A stretch of 64,000 nucleotides of DNA, from positions 1 to 64,000 of IMG/VR virus record IMGVR_UViG_3300004369_000006; one strand, 5' to 3'. The notes beneath the pieces were generated by a model that saw only the letters and a list, made by a program, of their open reading frames with translations, was not told the DNA's origin and did not search any database. Positions 10,221-20,600 of the stretch are shown piece by piece. The stretch comes from a virus. Each line of letters starts with the position of its first letter. Position 1 is the first letter of the stretch. A program made the translations under genes and the position numbers.

Positions 10221-13200
10221 TGAAGACTTGTGATGTAATTACATTCAGAAACTCCAAAGGAGAAATAGTTACTGCACCTAATACTATTTCTGATGATTTA
10301 GTACGGTTGTATAACTATAGCAAAGAGGCTGCTAATAAGATTGTTGAAGACTTAGTAAACATTAACTCTACAGGTCAATACAGTTTTGGTTCTTGGATTA
10401 ATAGTAGAACAATTGAAGAAGCTACTATAAATTATTATACAGATGGAAATGGGTTGCCTACTGCACAAGCTGTAGTAGCTTACATTAAACATCTAAAAAA
10501 TCAAACCGCAACATTAAAAGATCAAATAATCTTTCCTGATGGTACAGTAAATAAAATTTTATCTCTTGAGGTACTACAGGCTTATGCGCCTATTTTCTTT
10601 GCAGAAGTACAATCTAATGGAATTACATTTAACCATATTCTAAACGGAGAAGTAATCCCTGACGAGATTTACAAAACAGCATTTGATAGTTTGCTAGAAG
10701 ACTTAGATATCTACAAAGAAACTGCTCAACTAAATAATGAGGTAGGTAAAGCTAAAGAGTTAGACTTCTTAATTAAAAACATTCAACAAAACCCTTATTA
10801 TTTTCAATCAGCATTTAATAAATTCTTATCCAATTTTGATATAAAGGCTACAGAGTCTTTTAAAGAAGTTGTAGATACTATTGAAAATCAAAGTGAAGAA
10901 ATAGTTGATGAGCAAAAAGATGTTTTAGAAGGTGATGAAGAGTTAACGGATTTAGAAAACGAAGAAAACGAAACTGTTGTTTCTAGAGATAGTACTTTCT
11001 ACGATTCTAAAATGAAAGTAAACTATAAGGTACAAGCTCCTAAAGCTATACGTTTAATGTTTACTACCATGATGGATGTGGAAGTAGAACTTAAAGATCC
11101 TGATAGTAAGAAAACTCAATTTTCTAGGGACGACTTTGAAGTATATGCTTTACAGGATGGAATGTCTGGGCTAACTAAAGTTGCTCAGGCAAATAAACTT
11201 ATGTCCTTAGTGCATAATGTATTGGCGGATGTTCCTGGAAATATAGATGCCCATATTGCTGCTCTTAAGAAACAAGCAGATATCTTTTATACTTCTGCAG
11301 ATACGGCTTTGTTAGGAGCACAGTTAGATAATATTATCAAACGTATTGATACCTATACTAAAGGTTCAAAACTTAAAAATGAAATACAAGCTCTTAAAAA
11401 GAATCCTCCTAAGTCTTTAAATGATATATCGGATATCTTTTATAGAGAGTTACTACGTACACAATGGGTACAACAGTTTACTAAAACCAATAACCGTTAT
11501 TACAGTACCTTATATAATGAAACTAAGCAATTAAATCGCTACAACTTAAATAACCAAGCAATACAAACTCGTATTATTTCAGAGTGGCAAGCAAAGCTTA
11601 GTGATAATATTGTTAAGGCTGGTGGTATTACAGAGTTTAGAAAAGAACTTAATGCTTTAATTAAAAAAAGAGCTACGTTAAAAGCTGTTGATATAAACAA
11701 ACAAATCCTAGAAAAGCTAGGTATTGTAATTCCTAACATTGAAAGCTATTTAAAAATTGATATAGACGGTTTACCTACAAAAGGTAATAATAATGCGCTT
11801 AGTGTTTTTACAAGTAGCATAACTAGATTTGGTTTAGGTAGTGATTTAGCAATAAAAAATCTTTACAACTTTCGTCAGCAAAGTAATATACGTACCAATG
11901 CACGTAAGTTTGCGTTACTTATAGCACAGTATTCTACTAAAGACATTGACCTTGTTAGTTATAACATGGATGGTGAAAGAGTATATTCTATTGGATTACA
12001 CAACAGTATGACTCTTACTGCTACTAAGTATAACCAACGTTTATCAGGCGTTAATCGGCTTACTACTGCTACACGCAATGCGCAAATTAAAGCATTGGAA
12101 GATGATATTAATGTAGATATGTCTTTGCAAGCTAAAGCTCCTGCATTATGGACTAGCCTAATCATGGAAAAGCCATTACAGCTGGTAATTAATATTGAGA
12201 ATGGATTAGGTAAAGAACGTAGTGCGGATAAATTGTCTACACGTAAGCTTAATCCTATTGATCGTCTTATCTTAGATATGAAAACGGTTGCAAATAATGC
12301 TAGTCCATTATTGCAAGCAGGTGACCGTCCTGTATACATGAGTGTTTCTGTTGTAAATAAGTTAGACATTCCTGAATCATTAGGAACTAATAATCAAAAC
12401 CTACAGATATCCAGGATTAAAAATTCTATAAAGTACGAGCTATTACAGTCTAAGAAATACTTTGATGAAAATATAGGACGTGGATTAAAGAATGTAGATC
12501 ATTCTGATTTTAGAATGTTTAAGGGCTTAGCCGCTAAGTTAGGTATGACAATGGAAGAAATTGTTAATTTACCCTTAGCAGATGCTCCTACAGTTTATAC
12601 TCAACAAGCTTCAGTATTTAATGAATCTAAATACGAAAGTAAGGTTGATGAGTTTATTGATGAATTAGTTATTCGTAACCTAGAAGGGATTAGAGAAACA
12701 TTAGTTAGTTTTAAAATTAACATAGAAAAATCCCCTTTATTTAAGTTTGTAGAAAACGCATATCAAACTGATAAAGCTAACGGATTTAAAAGTTTTGTAC
12801 TTGCTCAATTAGCAAACTACTCAGAACAGGTTCGAATATTTACAGGAGATGCTACCTTGTTTAAAGATGCAGCAGACTTTGCAAAGCGTTACATGACTTT
12901 GAATTCTACTAAAAAGATTCAAAGGATAGATGATTCTATAAATGCTCTTATAGAGCTTACACAGCTTATGCCAAGTTTTGAGAATAAAGACAAAGGCAAT
13001 AATGCATCTTGGAGAGCCTATGCTCAAAAAATAATTACAGAAGGTCGTACACCTACCATTACTATTAAAGAGCCTACTACAACCATGGAGAAAGCTAATT
13101 TTGATTCTATGGTAGGTTATACTGCAGATTTATATAGAGCTCAAGGAATTAAAAATCCTGAGCAAGAAGCTCGTAAGAAGTTAGCTGCTTATGCTGAAGA

Positions 13201-16200
13201 GTATGAATATGCAGATGGTATAGGAATGATTACGTTAGATGCCTATAGAAGGTTAGCCTTACGTACAGAAACTTGGTCTAAGTATCATGAAAATATTTAC
13301 CAAGCGGTACTTAATAATCGTCCTATTGCTAAAAGTGATTTGCAGTCTGCACGATTTACTCCATTGAAACTACAGTATTCAGGTCCTTATATGACTGAAG
13401 CTCATAAAGGCGGAGGGTTTGTAGCAGTACGTAAATATGCTGTAATGCCTTTGATTCCAGGTATTGTAAAAGAAGGCACACCAATGGATTCTCTTATGCA
13501 ATCTATGCATCGCAATAAGATTGAACAAGCTATTCTTGAGAGTGGAGCTAAAGTAACTTATGGTAAAACATATAGCATAGAAAACTTTGAAGAAGAGTTT
13601 ACTCAAGCAATAAATGAAGATATGTATTCAGCTACGGATGATTTACATGATGCTTACATGGGTATTCAAACTAACCTTAATGAACAACCTAAAGGTAGTG
13701 TTACTCAATCAAAGCAGATGCGTAGACACACCTTGTTGAATATTAAAGACCGTGGTAAGTTTTTATCTGAAAATTCTGAGTTTCAAAATTTATTTGATAG
13801 CTATGATAAAAAACATGCGGACTTAGTAAATGAAAAATTTACTGATTTTATTGATGATATTGGATTTGAAAATATTGACAGTATAGCTTCTTGGCAAAAG
13901 GCAGACTTGACTCGATTTATTAATCAAGCTGTATATGCAGCAGAGAAACGTAACTTTCCTAACTCAACAATCCAAACTATTAATCAACTCAAAGAAATAG
14001 ATGAAGAGTTAAAAGAACGTGAGATTACCTTCTTGGATGAGCTTCCTATTTTTCATGAGTTGGAATATCTAGTTACAAAAATCTTTAAGGATAATGTAGT
14101 TAGTTTAAAACGTAATGGGGAATCTTTTATGCAGGTTCCTGACTTAGGTAACTCTATTGATTCTAGCCGTAGTTTACAGTTTTATCGTGTAACAGATGCA
14201 AAGACTATACTACCTATGGAGATTACTATGCCATTGCCTGATGAATTATTTGATTATGTAGCAAATAAATATGGTAATGGTAAGTTTACTCAGGAAGCTT
14301 TAGATAAGTTTAATGAGGATGTCCGTAAAGATGAAGATGCCTTTGTAGCTAATAAAGGTAAAAAGATGACTACGCTTACTAAGATACGTAGAGTAGTTGG
14401 ATTCCGTATTCCTCACCAAGCAAAATCATTTACTGAAACTGCACATGTAGTAGAGTATACAAATCCTATTTTATTTAATTCAGTTACTGTACCCCATGAG
14501 TTAGTAATTAAGAATAACTCTGACTTTGATAGTGATAAGTTTAATGCATATACTACTGAGTTTTCTGTACAGGATGGTAAAATTGTTTTACCTGAAGATT
14601 CAGTAATGAATGACCTACTTGATATTGAGTATAAGATTAATTTGCTCTATGATACTTTTGCTGAGCACATTATTCCTGCTAACGATAGTCTACTTGCAGA
14701 TACAGCAACTAAGATTGCTACGGATTTAAAAGGTATAGACTTGGTTAAACAACCTATGGAAAACCTTTTAAACATTGCAAAACAAATTGAAACATTTACA
14801 AAGTACAAGGAAGGTAAAGGTAACGTAGGTATTAATGTATCTAACGTAAGTTTACTTCCTGTTATCCAAAATAATAATTTTATTCACGTAGATAAAAAAG
14901 GATTTTTATCTTATGTACTTGATGATACTGGTGGAGTAAACTATTATGATTTTAGTAATATTACTACTCAAGAGGGTTACTTAAAATCTCAATTACTCGA
15001 TGAGTTTACTACTGCTTCACTAGATGCAGCAAACACCACAGGTTATCCATTCTTTATTAACTTATATGGACAAGGGTTAAGTGCTGCATTAGCAGGAGTA
15101 CATTTAGGATCTTTTAATAAAACGTTGTTGTGGCTTAACCAACCGATTATTACAGAATATTTACGTCAGTATTCATTCCATAATAGAGGTATAAGTAGTG
15201 CCAAAACAAGTAAGCAAATTATTCAAGCGCGTCTTTTAAAAGGCTATATGACTCTTGAACAATATAAGAATCTTACTCCTGATAGCTCTGTTAAAATTAC
15301 TATTAAGGATTTACAGATGGCTATTAAGAACCCAAATACAGATAAAGCTAAATACATTCAAGCAGTAGCTCTTAAAGTATTTGATGCGCTTAATGGTTTG
15401 AATAGTGAAATCTACGATATCAAGAAAGAAACTTCTGCAGATGATACAGGATACAAGACATTTCAAGAGTTACAAGCAAAAGAAAGTGAATTAAATCCAA
15501 CAGGAATAGGTTTAATACCTAAGGATTTAAAATTTATACAAGCATTAAAAAGTTCTATAAAAGGATTGCAGGATAAATTACGGTTTACCACAATGTCTAC
15601 TAATATAGGAATTGATTATGCTAGTCTTGAAGAAGCATTATTAAAAAAAGATTTTAATTTAAAGTTTAACGCAAAGAATCGTAATAAACTATTTAATGCT
15701 TTTCGTTCTCAGTTTACTCCTATTGCTATATCCTCATCGTTTTTGCCAGGCACTGGTTTTGATTATGTAAGAGAAGTAGAACGTTTGACTACAGGAGAAA
15801 ATAGTGTAGCACGTAGATTATATGAAATTCAAAATGATCCTGATAATGCTTATGCACGTGATTTATTCTTGAGTCAATTCCAACCTTTGATTGATTACCA
15901 AGGGTCAGGACGTGATATTGTGGTATCTAGGATGTCTGATAGTAATGTAGTAGATCAGAATATAATTGATGCTAAGCATGATGAGTTAATGCAATCTGAA
16001 TACGGAGATTTAGCAAGAGATTTAATTCGACTATCTTTGGTACAGTCTGGATTCTTACAAGGGAAATTTAATTTGATGCGTAATCTTAACAAGCAGTTGG
16101 TGTATCAGGAGTTACTACCTTATATTTCTCAGGTTAAAGAGATTATATTATCTGATAATCCTGTTTTGAAATCAAATATTCAAGAAGGTTATATGCCTGC

Positions 16201-16534
16201 ATTTATGTATGCTTATGTACATAACATGCCTATTTCAAGTCAAACTGTAGAAATATATGATCCTTATATGAAAGATATGACTATACTACCTGGTACTACT
16301 AAAAAAGTATTTACAACTTATTCTTTAGGTAAGGAAGATGCTAGGAAAAGACTAGAAGAAGGAAGTGTATATTTTTCTACAAATTCGGATGTGTTTATAA
16401 AAGAAATAGTTATGAAGGCCAAAGAATTTATGATTCCAGTTTCCAAAACCAAAGGTAAGGCTGAAGCTCCATTTGAACGAGATAACGCTCCTGATTTATT
16501 AGAAGCAGGTAAAAAACGTAAAAACGATTGTTAA
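10220..16534 (+). CDS. Predicted virion RNA polymerase (crAss-like, DxDxD)
   Basis: A 2104 aa protein carrying the two-barrel signature of the crAss-like virion RNA polymerase, a relative of eukaryotic RNA-dependent RNA polymerases and of multisubunit RNAP. The metal-binding motif DFDSDKF places D1435, D1437 and D1439. Upstream, KYAVMPLIPG (from residue 1072) and ESGAKV (E1107-K1111) match the other double-psi barrel region with its conserved lysine. The length is close to that of phage phi14:2 gp66, the characterised member. Such enzymes enter the host with the DNA and transcribe early genes. The start ATG overlaps the stop of the previous gene (TAATG). The only cysteines are C4 and the last residue, C2104. 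Fold and motif assignment are by eye. Confidence 0.88.
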   Translation: MKTCDVITFRNSKGEIVTAPNTISDDLVRLYNYSKEAANKIVEDLVNINSTGQYSFGSWINSRTIEEATINYYTDGNGLPTAQAVVAYIKHLKNQTATLKDQIIFPDGTVNKILSLEVLQAYAPIFFAEVQSNGITFNHILNGEVIPDEIYKTAFDSLLEDLDIYKETAQLNNEVGKAKELDFLIKNIQQNPYYFQSAFNKFLSNFDIKATESFKEVVDTIENQSEEIVDEQKDVLEGDEELTDLENEENETVVSRDSTFYDSKMKVNYKVQAPKAIRLMFTTMMDVEVELKDPDSKKTQFSRDDFEVYALQDGMSGLTKVAQANKLMSLVHNVLADVPGNIDAHIAALKKQADIFYTSADTALLGAQLDNIIKRIDTYTKGSKLKNEIQALKKNPPKSLNDISDIFYRELLRTQWVQQFTKTNNRYYSTLYNETKQLNRYNLNNQAIQTRIISEWQAKLSDNIVKAGGITEFRKELNALIKKRATLKAVDINKQILEKLGIVIPNIESYLKIDIDGLPTKGNNNALSVFTSSITRFGLGSDLAIKNLYNFRQQSNIRTNARKFALLIAQYSTKDIDLVSYNMDGERVYSIGLHNSMTLTATKYNQRLSGVNRLTTATRNAQIKALEDDINVDMSLQAKAPALWTSLIMEKPLQLVINIENGLGKERSADKLSTRKLNPIDRLILDMKTVANNASPLLQAGDRPVYMSVSVVNKLDIPESLGTNNQNLQISRIKNSIKYELLQSKKYFDENIGRGLKNVDHSDFRMFKGLAAKLGMTMEEIVNLPLADAPTVYTQQASVFNESKYESKVDEFIDELVIRNLEGIRETLVSFKINIEKSPLFKFVENAYQTDKANGFKSFVLAQLANYSEQVRIFTGDATLFKDAADFAKRYMTLNSTKKIQRIDDSINALIELTQLMPSFENKDKGNNASWRAYAQKIITEGRTPTITIKEPTTTMEKANFDSMVGYTADLYRAQGIKNPEQEARKKLAAYAEEYEYADGIGMITLDAYRRLALRTETWSKYHENIYQAVLNNRPIAKSDLQSARFTPLKLQYSGPYMTEAHKGGGFVAVRKYAVMPLIPGIVKEGTPMDSLMQSMHRNKIEQAILESGAKVTYGKTYSIENFEEEFTQAINEDMYSATDDLHDAYMGIQTNLNEQPKGSVTQSKQMRRHTLLNIKDRGKFLSENSEFQNLFDSYDKKHADLVNEKFTDFIDDIGFENIDSIASWQKADLTRFINQAVYAAEKRNFPNSTIQTINQLKEIDEELKEREITFLDELPIFHELEYLVTKIFKDNVVSLKRNGESFMQVPDLGNSIDSSRSLQFYRVTDAKTILPMEITMPLPDELFDYVANKYGNGKFTQEALDKFNEDVRKDEDAFVANKGKKMTTLTKIRRVVGFRIPHQAKSFTETAHVVEYTNPILFNSVTVPHELVIKNNSDFDSDKFNAYTTEFSVQDGKIVLPEDSVMNDLLDIEYKINLLYDTFAEHIIPANDSLLADTATKIATDLKGIDLVKQPMENLLNIAKQIETFTKYKEGKGNVGINVSNVSLLPVIQNNNFIHVDKKGFLSYVLDDTGGVNYYDFSNITTQEGYLKSQLLDEFTTASLDAANTTGYPFFINLYGQGLSAALAGVHLGSFNKTLLWLNQPIITEYLRQYSFHNRGISSAKTSKQIIQARLLKGYMTLEQYKNLTPDSSVKITIKDLQMAIKNPNTDKAKYIQAVALKVFDALNGLNSEIYDIKKETSADDTGYKTFQELQAKESELNPTGIGLIPKDLKFIQALKSSIKGLQDKLRFTTMSTNIGIDYASLEEALLKKDFNLKFNAKNRNKLFNAFRSQFTPIAISSSFLPGTGFDYVREVERLTTGENSVARRLYEIQNDPDNAYARDLFLSQFQPLIDYQGSGRDIVVSRMSDSNVVDQNIIDAKHDELMQSEYGDLARDLIRLSLVQSGFLQGKFNLMRNLNKQLVYQELLPYISQVKEIILSDNPVLKSNIQEGYMPAFMYAYVHNMPISSQTVEIYDPYMKDMTILPGTTKKVFTTYSLGKEDARKRLEEGSVYFSTNSDVFIKEIVMKAKEFMIPVSKTKGKAEAPFERDNAPDLLEAGKKRKNDC

Positions 16535-16535
16535 T

Positions 16536-17615
16536 ATGGGTGCAAAGTGTCCTAACATAAACTCTAACGAGTGGCAAGCATTAGTAGAACGTGTAGGTGA
16601 GGACTACGCATGGGGTATTTATACTCTCTATGATGATATTCCTTTAATTGTAGAAGATTTAGATGCAGAGTTAGTCAAACTAGGTTTACGTAATCAACAA
16701 GGTGAAGATTTACTTAAGACAAAAGATTTAAGTGAGAAGCTAAATAAGAAATATTTGAATCTAACGTTTGTTGCAGAAAAGGTAGGTAATAGATTTAGTC
16801 ATACGGTTACAGAGGATTACATTCCTTCTAAAGAAGAGATAGAAGCTATAGTTGAATCTATTAATACAGGTACTCCTAATATGTCTGAAGAGCTTATGAT
16901 GGAGGAAAGTATTCTAGATTCTGATATGGAAACTGAAGAACCTGTATTGGATAGCAACATATTTGATCCTAATACCAAAGAGATTAATACGTATTTAGAT
17001 CAGTTAGAAACTACCAATACTACATTGCCTTTTAACTCTAACATGAGTGCTGCATATAAGTCTTATGAAACAAATGTAGGTAGCATTGTAGATGCTCGTA
17101 ATGCTTTAGCACAAGTTCTAAGCCCTGAAACAAAGACACACATAGACGAAAACGTTGCTGACTTAGTAGGACAAGTATTTTATACAGCAGTTCCTGAAAG
17201 AGCTTTAAATAGCTTTATAGATAACTATAACTTACGTGCTAGTTTTGTAAATGAACGCAATGAGCCATTAGGTCATTCTGAATTGGTAACTGAATTTTTA
17301 AAATATATTCCTACTACACAGGTATCTGCAATTATAAAACGTCAATTAGATTTACTAAACAGTGTAAGTGAATATCTTAATGAGGTATCTAATACACAAC
17401 CTATTATTCAAGATACCTTAGCTACTATACAAGAGTACAAACAGTCAGTTCCTATTGTAGAGGAAACACTTCCTGTTAAAGATACGCAAGAGGTAGAAGA
17501 TTTAGAAACAGATAATAATATCATTAATAGTGAAGCTTTCCAAAGATTTAACGAAGAAAATCAATTTACTACCTTAGAGGAGAATTTAGATTATTACAAA
17601 CGCTGTAAATTATAA
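16536..17615 (+). CDS. Cargo-cassette protein, 359 aa, with N-terminal CPNxNSxEW module
   Basis: The gene begins one base after the vRNAP stop and ends 3 nt before the next start. The N-terminus (MGAKCPNINSNEWQALVERV) resembles a short module I associate with large crAss-like virion proteins (from memory, not searched). The rest is acidic and helical, with Glu/Asp/Thr-rich spacer segments near residues 115-150 and 310-335. Only two cysteines are present: C5 and C357, the third residue from the end. The protein is much smaller than its neighbours and could be a connector or accessory subunit of the injected polymerase complex. That role is inferred from position only. Confidence 0.65.
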   Translation: MGAKCPNINSNEWQALVERVGEDYAWGIYTLYDDIPLIVEDLDAELVKLGLRNQQGEDLLKTKDLSEKLNKKYLNLTFVAEKVGNRFSHTVTEDYIPSKEEIEAIVESINTGTPNMSEELMMEESILDSDMETEEPVLDSNIFDPNTKEINTYLDQLETTNTTLPFNSNMSAAYKSYETNVGSIVDARNALAQVLSPETKTHIDENVADLVGQVFYTAVPERALNSFIDNYNLRASFVNERNEPLGHSELVTEFLKYIPTTQVSAIIKRQLDLLNSVSEYLNEVSNTQPIIQDTLATIQEYKQSVPIVEETLPVKDTQEVEDLETDNNIINSEAFQRFNEENQFTTLEENLDYYKRCKL

Positions 17616-17618
17616 GTA

Positions 17619-20600
17619 ATGCGAAGCAATTATTGTGCAGTTATACCTGCTGATATAAAAGCAGAGTACGGAGAAGTAATAGGGCAAAGAATTATGTCTT
17701 ATTACCCTGATCGTATTCCAACGTTAGATGAAGTACGTTTTATAGGAGATGCTCTAAAGCGTGGTGTACGTGGTGCTAAACTACAAGCATATACTAAATT
17801 TCTAGATCAAGCTACTATAGAAGCAGAGATTGATAAAAGAAACGCTGAGGTACTTGAAGAAAAGATTATAGATGAGAATCGTGGAGAATTATACCAATTA
17901 AAGAATGGTAAAGTTCTTTTATATCGTCCTTCTCAAATTGCTAAGGAAACTATACGGGGTAAAAGATCTCGTAAGTCTTTACAAGGTTTGGAAGCATCTG
18001 CTAATAACCAAACATTAGCAACCATAGGTACAGAGTTGCATGAGCTTAATGAAAACTTTTACGTATACTTTGCGCAACAATCCCCTTTGCTACGGGTAAA
18101 GAGTAGAATTACTGCTCCTAAAATTACTCGTCCTGATTACTTATCTCCTGAAGCATACGAAGAAATCAAAAGTAGTATTAAGATACTTGTAGATAAAGCG
18201 ATTGCTAAACAGCAAACTATCAATGATCGTACAGGTAAAGAAGGTCAAGCTATTGTATATCCTGAAGTATTTATTCATAACGATAAAGACACAGGAGGTA
18301 CTATAGATGGTCTTGTAGTATATAGTAATAGTCGTATAGATTTCTTGGACTACAAGTTCATGAAGCAACAAAAGGAAATCATTACTACTGAAACAGGTAT
18401 AACAGAGTTTGTACCTTCTACTGAGATATCTGATATCAAACGTAGAACTTATCGTTTACAGACAGGGCAATACCGTGATATGCTTATTGATAGTTACGGT
18501 GTACAGAAAGAACAGTTTGATGAGATATCTATTATTCCTTTTATGATGGATATCCCTATTGATCCTGTATATAATGAAGACGGGACTTTAGTATCAAGTA
18601 GAAAACCTGGTGAATACAAGAACCCTAAGTTTCAGAAGAAAGTAAATGCTGTTATAGGTATCTCTTCAGAACAAGTAAAACAATTACCTACAGGATATCA
18701 ATTAACGGATAATGAAATCCTTGATGATATTATTGTTGAACTTGATAAGAAACTTAATATAGCTATTGAGAATGCTCGTAAGAGTTACTATTCAGATAGT
18801 GATTTAAAGTATGCTGAATATCAAGATGAGATTAGTAAACTAGAACGGCTTATAGAACATATCCAAAGAGAGAAAGATGCAAACTCTGTATTGGATTATG
18901 TACTTAATATGACGGACTATATCAATAAGAATAGCAATGCTATTACTCCTAATGACCTTACCTATTATCTTAGTGAGGTAGAGTATTTTAAAAACCTTCT
19001 TGAAACGGTTACTAAAATTACCAATAAAGAAGAAGACGAAACTATTGCTAATGAGCAATTACCTGAAGATAGCCACTTTAGAAAAGCTTTGAAAACCAAT
19101 GCTTTTAAAACAGGTTTATCTCTGCAATTATTAAATCAGGCAGAAGAAATCTTAAGGGGTAAGTTAGAGCTTAACTTAGAAAAATTAAACCCTGACATTG
19201 CTGAGGTTACATCTTATAACTTTGGTGAAAAGTTTATTCCTTGGAGTGAAATAGAAGAGCCTGTAATTCAAACTGCATATACTTTATTTAATGAAGCTGA
19301 AACTAAGAAGTATAAAGCTATTAAAGAACTGCAGGAAGAAATTAAAAAAGAAATAGATGCTCTAAAAGCCGCAGGTTACACTATGGAGCAGGCTAATAAG
19401 ATGATCTTTAATGACAAAACAGGTAATATTATTAGCAGATATGATTCAGAAAAGCGTAATCTTATATTTCAAGCAAGAGAAAATAACGATGTAGCATACA
19501 TTAAATCAATTTATGAACTGACTGATGAAGGTAAGAATCGTTATTTATTAGATTTAGAAACACGTAAAAATCGTTTAGCTGCGATACATGGAGAGTTTTC
19601 TGCGGCATATAACAAAGCGGTAAGTAAGTTTATTGATGAGAACGACTTAGCCAACTCTGAAAATGCTTGGTTAATTCGTGCAGCGGTAAATAAATATGCT
19701 AAGCTTAAGAGTGAAGAAGAGAACTACAGTGAGGAATATAAAAAATTACCACCTGCTGTAAAGAAGTATGTAGACTTCTATTATGCCACGATGCAGAAGT
19801 TTAATGCAGCTTTACCTAATGAGTATATCAGGGAAAACTTTGTGCCTAATCTTAGAGCACAATCTGCTGGTATTCTAAGACAATTATTAGGGGTAAGTGC
19901 CCCTAAAGATTTATTTAATCTTATCAAGCGTAACACGGTAGATGGATTGCGTTTACGTCAGTCTGAGATTACCTCTCTTACCATGGACATCAATAGTCCT
20001 GACTTGCGTGTACCCTTAGCATATAAAGATAACTTTGAGTACTACGATAAAGAAACTCATGAATATCGTGCATCATATACTCGTGAAGAAAACAACTTTG
20101 CTAAGAGTAAAGATTTGATGTATAACCTTATTATGTTTGGAGAAGCAGTGTATCACAAATCCTATATGGATGAAACTTTAGATACTATGCAAGCTCTTAT
20201 GCAGTATGCTAAATATAAGAAGTCTTATAAGCAAGATATTATTGGGGGTATCAAAGGATTAAACCGTGGTTATAGAACTCCTGAATTAGAGCAGTCTGAT
20301 CGTATTTCTAAAAATCTTACGCAGCTTATTCGTACTCATGTTCTACGTGAACACATTACAAGTAAAGATGTAATTATTGGCAAGAATATTTCAGCTAATA
20401 AAATGGTAAGTGCCTTAATTAATTCAGCTCGAAACATGGCTTTAGGATTTAACTATAAAGCTGCTTTTGCTGGGTTTATGACAGGACAAGCTAACCTATT
20501 AGCTTACAGTAGAAAGAATAGGCAGATTACTCGTAAGGGTCTTATGTCTGCATATAAACATATGCGCTCTGCTAATGCTCGTGCTATGAATGAGTACTTT

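Noticed and set aside
11959-12369. 136 aa minus-strand ORF inside the vRNAP gene
   Set aside because: Antisense shadow of an unbroken 2104 codon gene.
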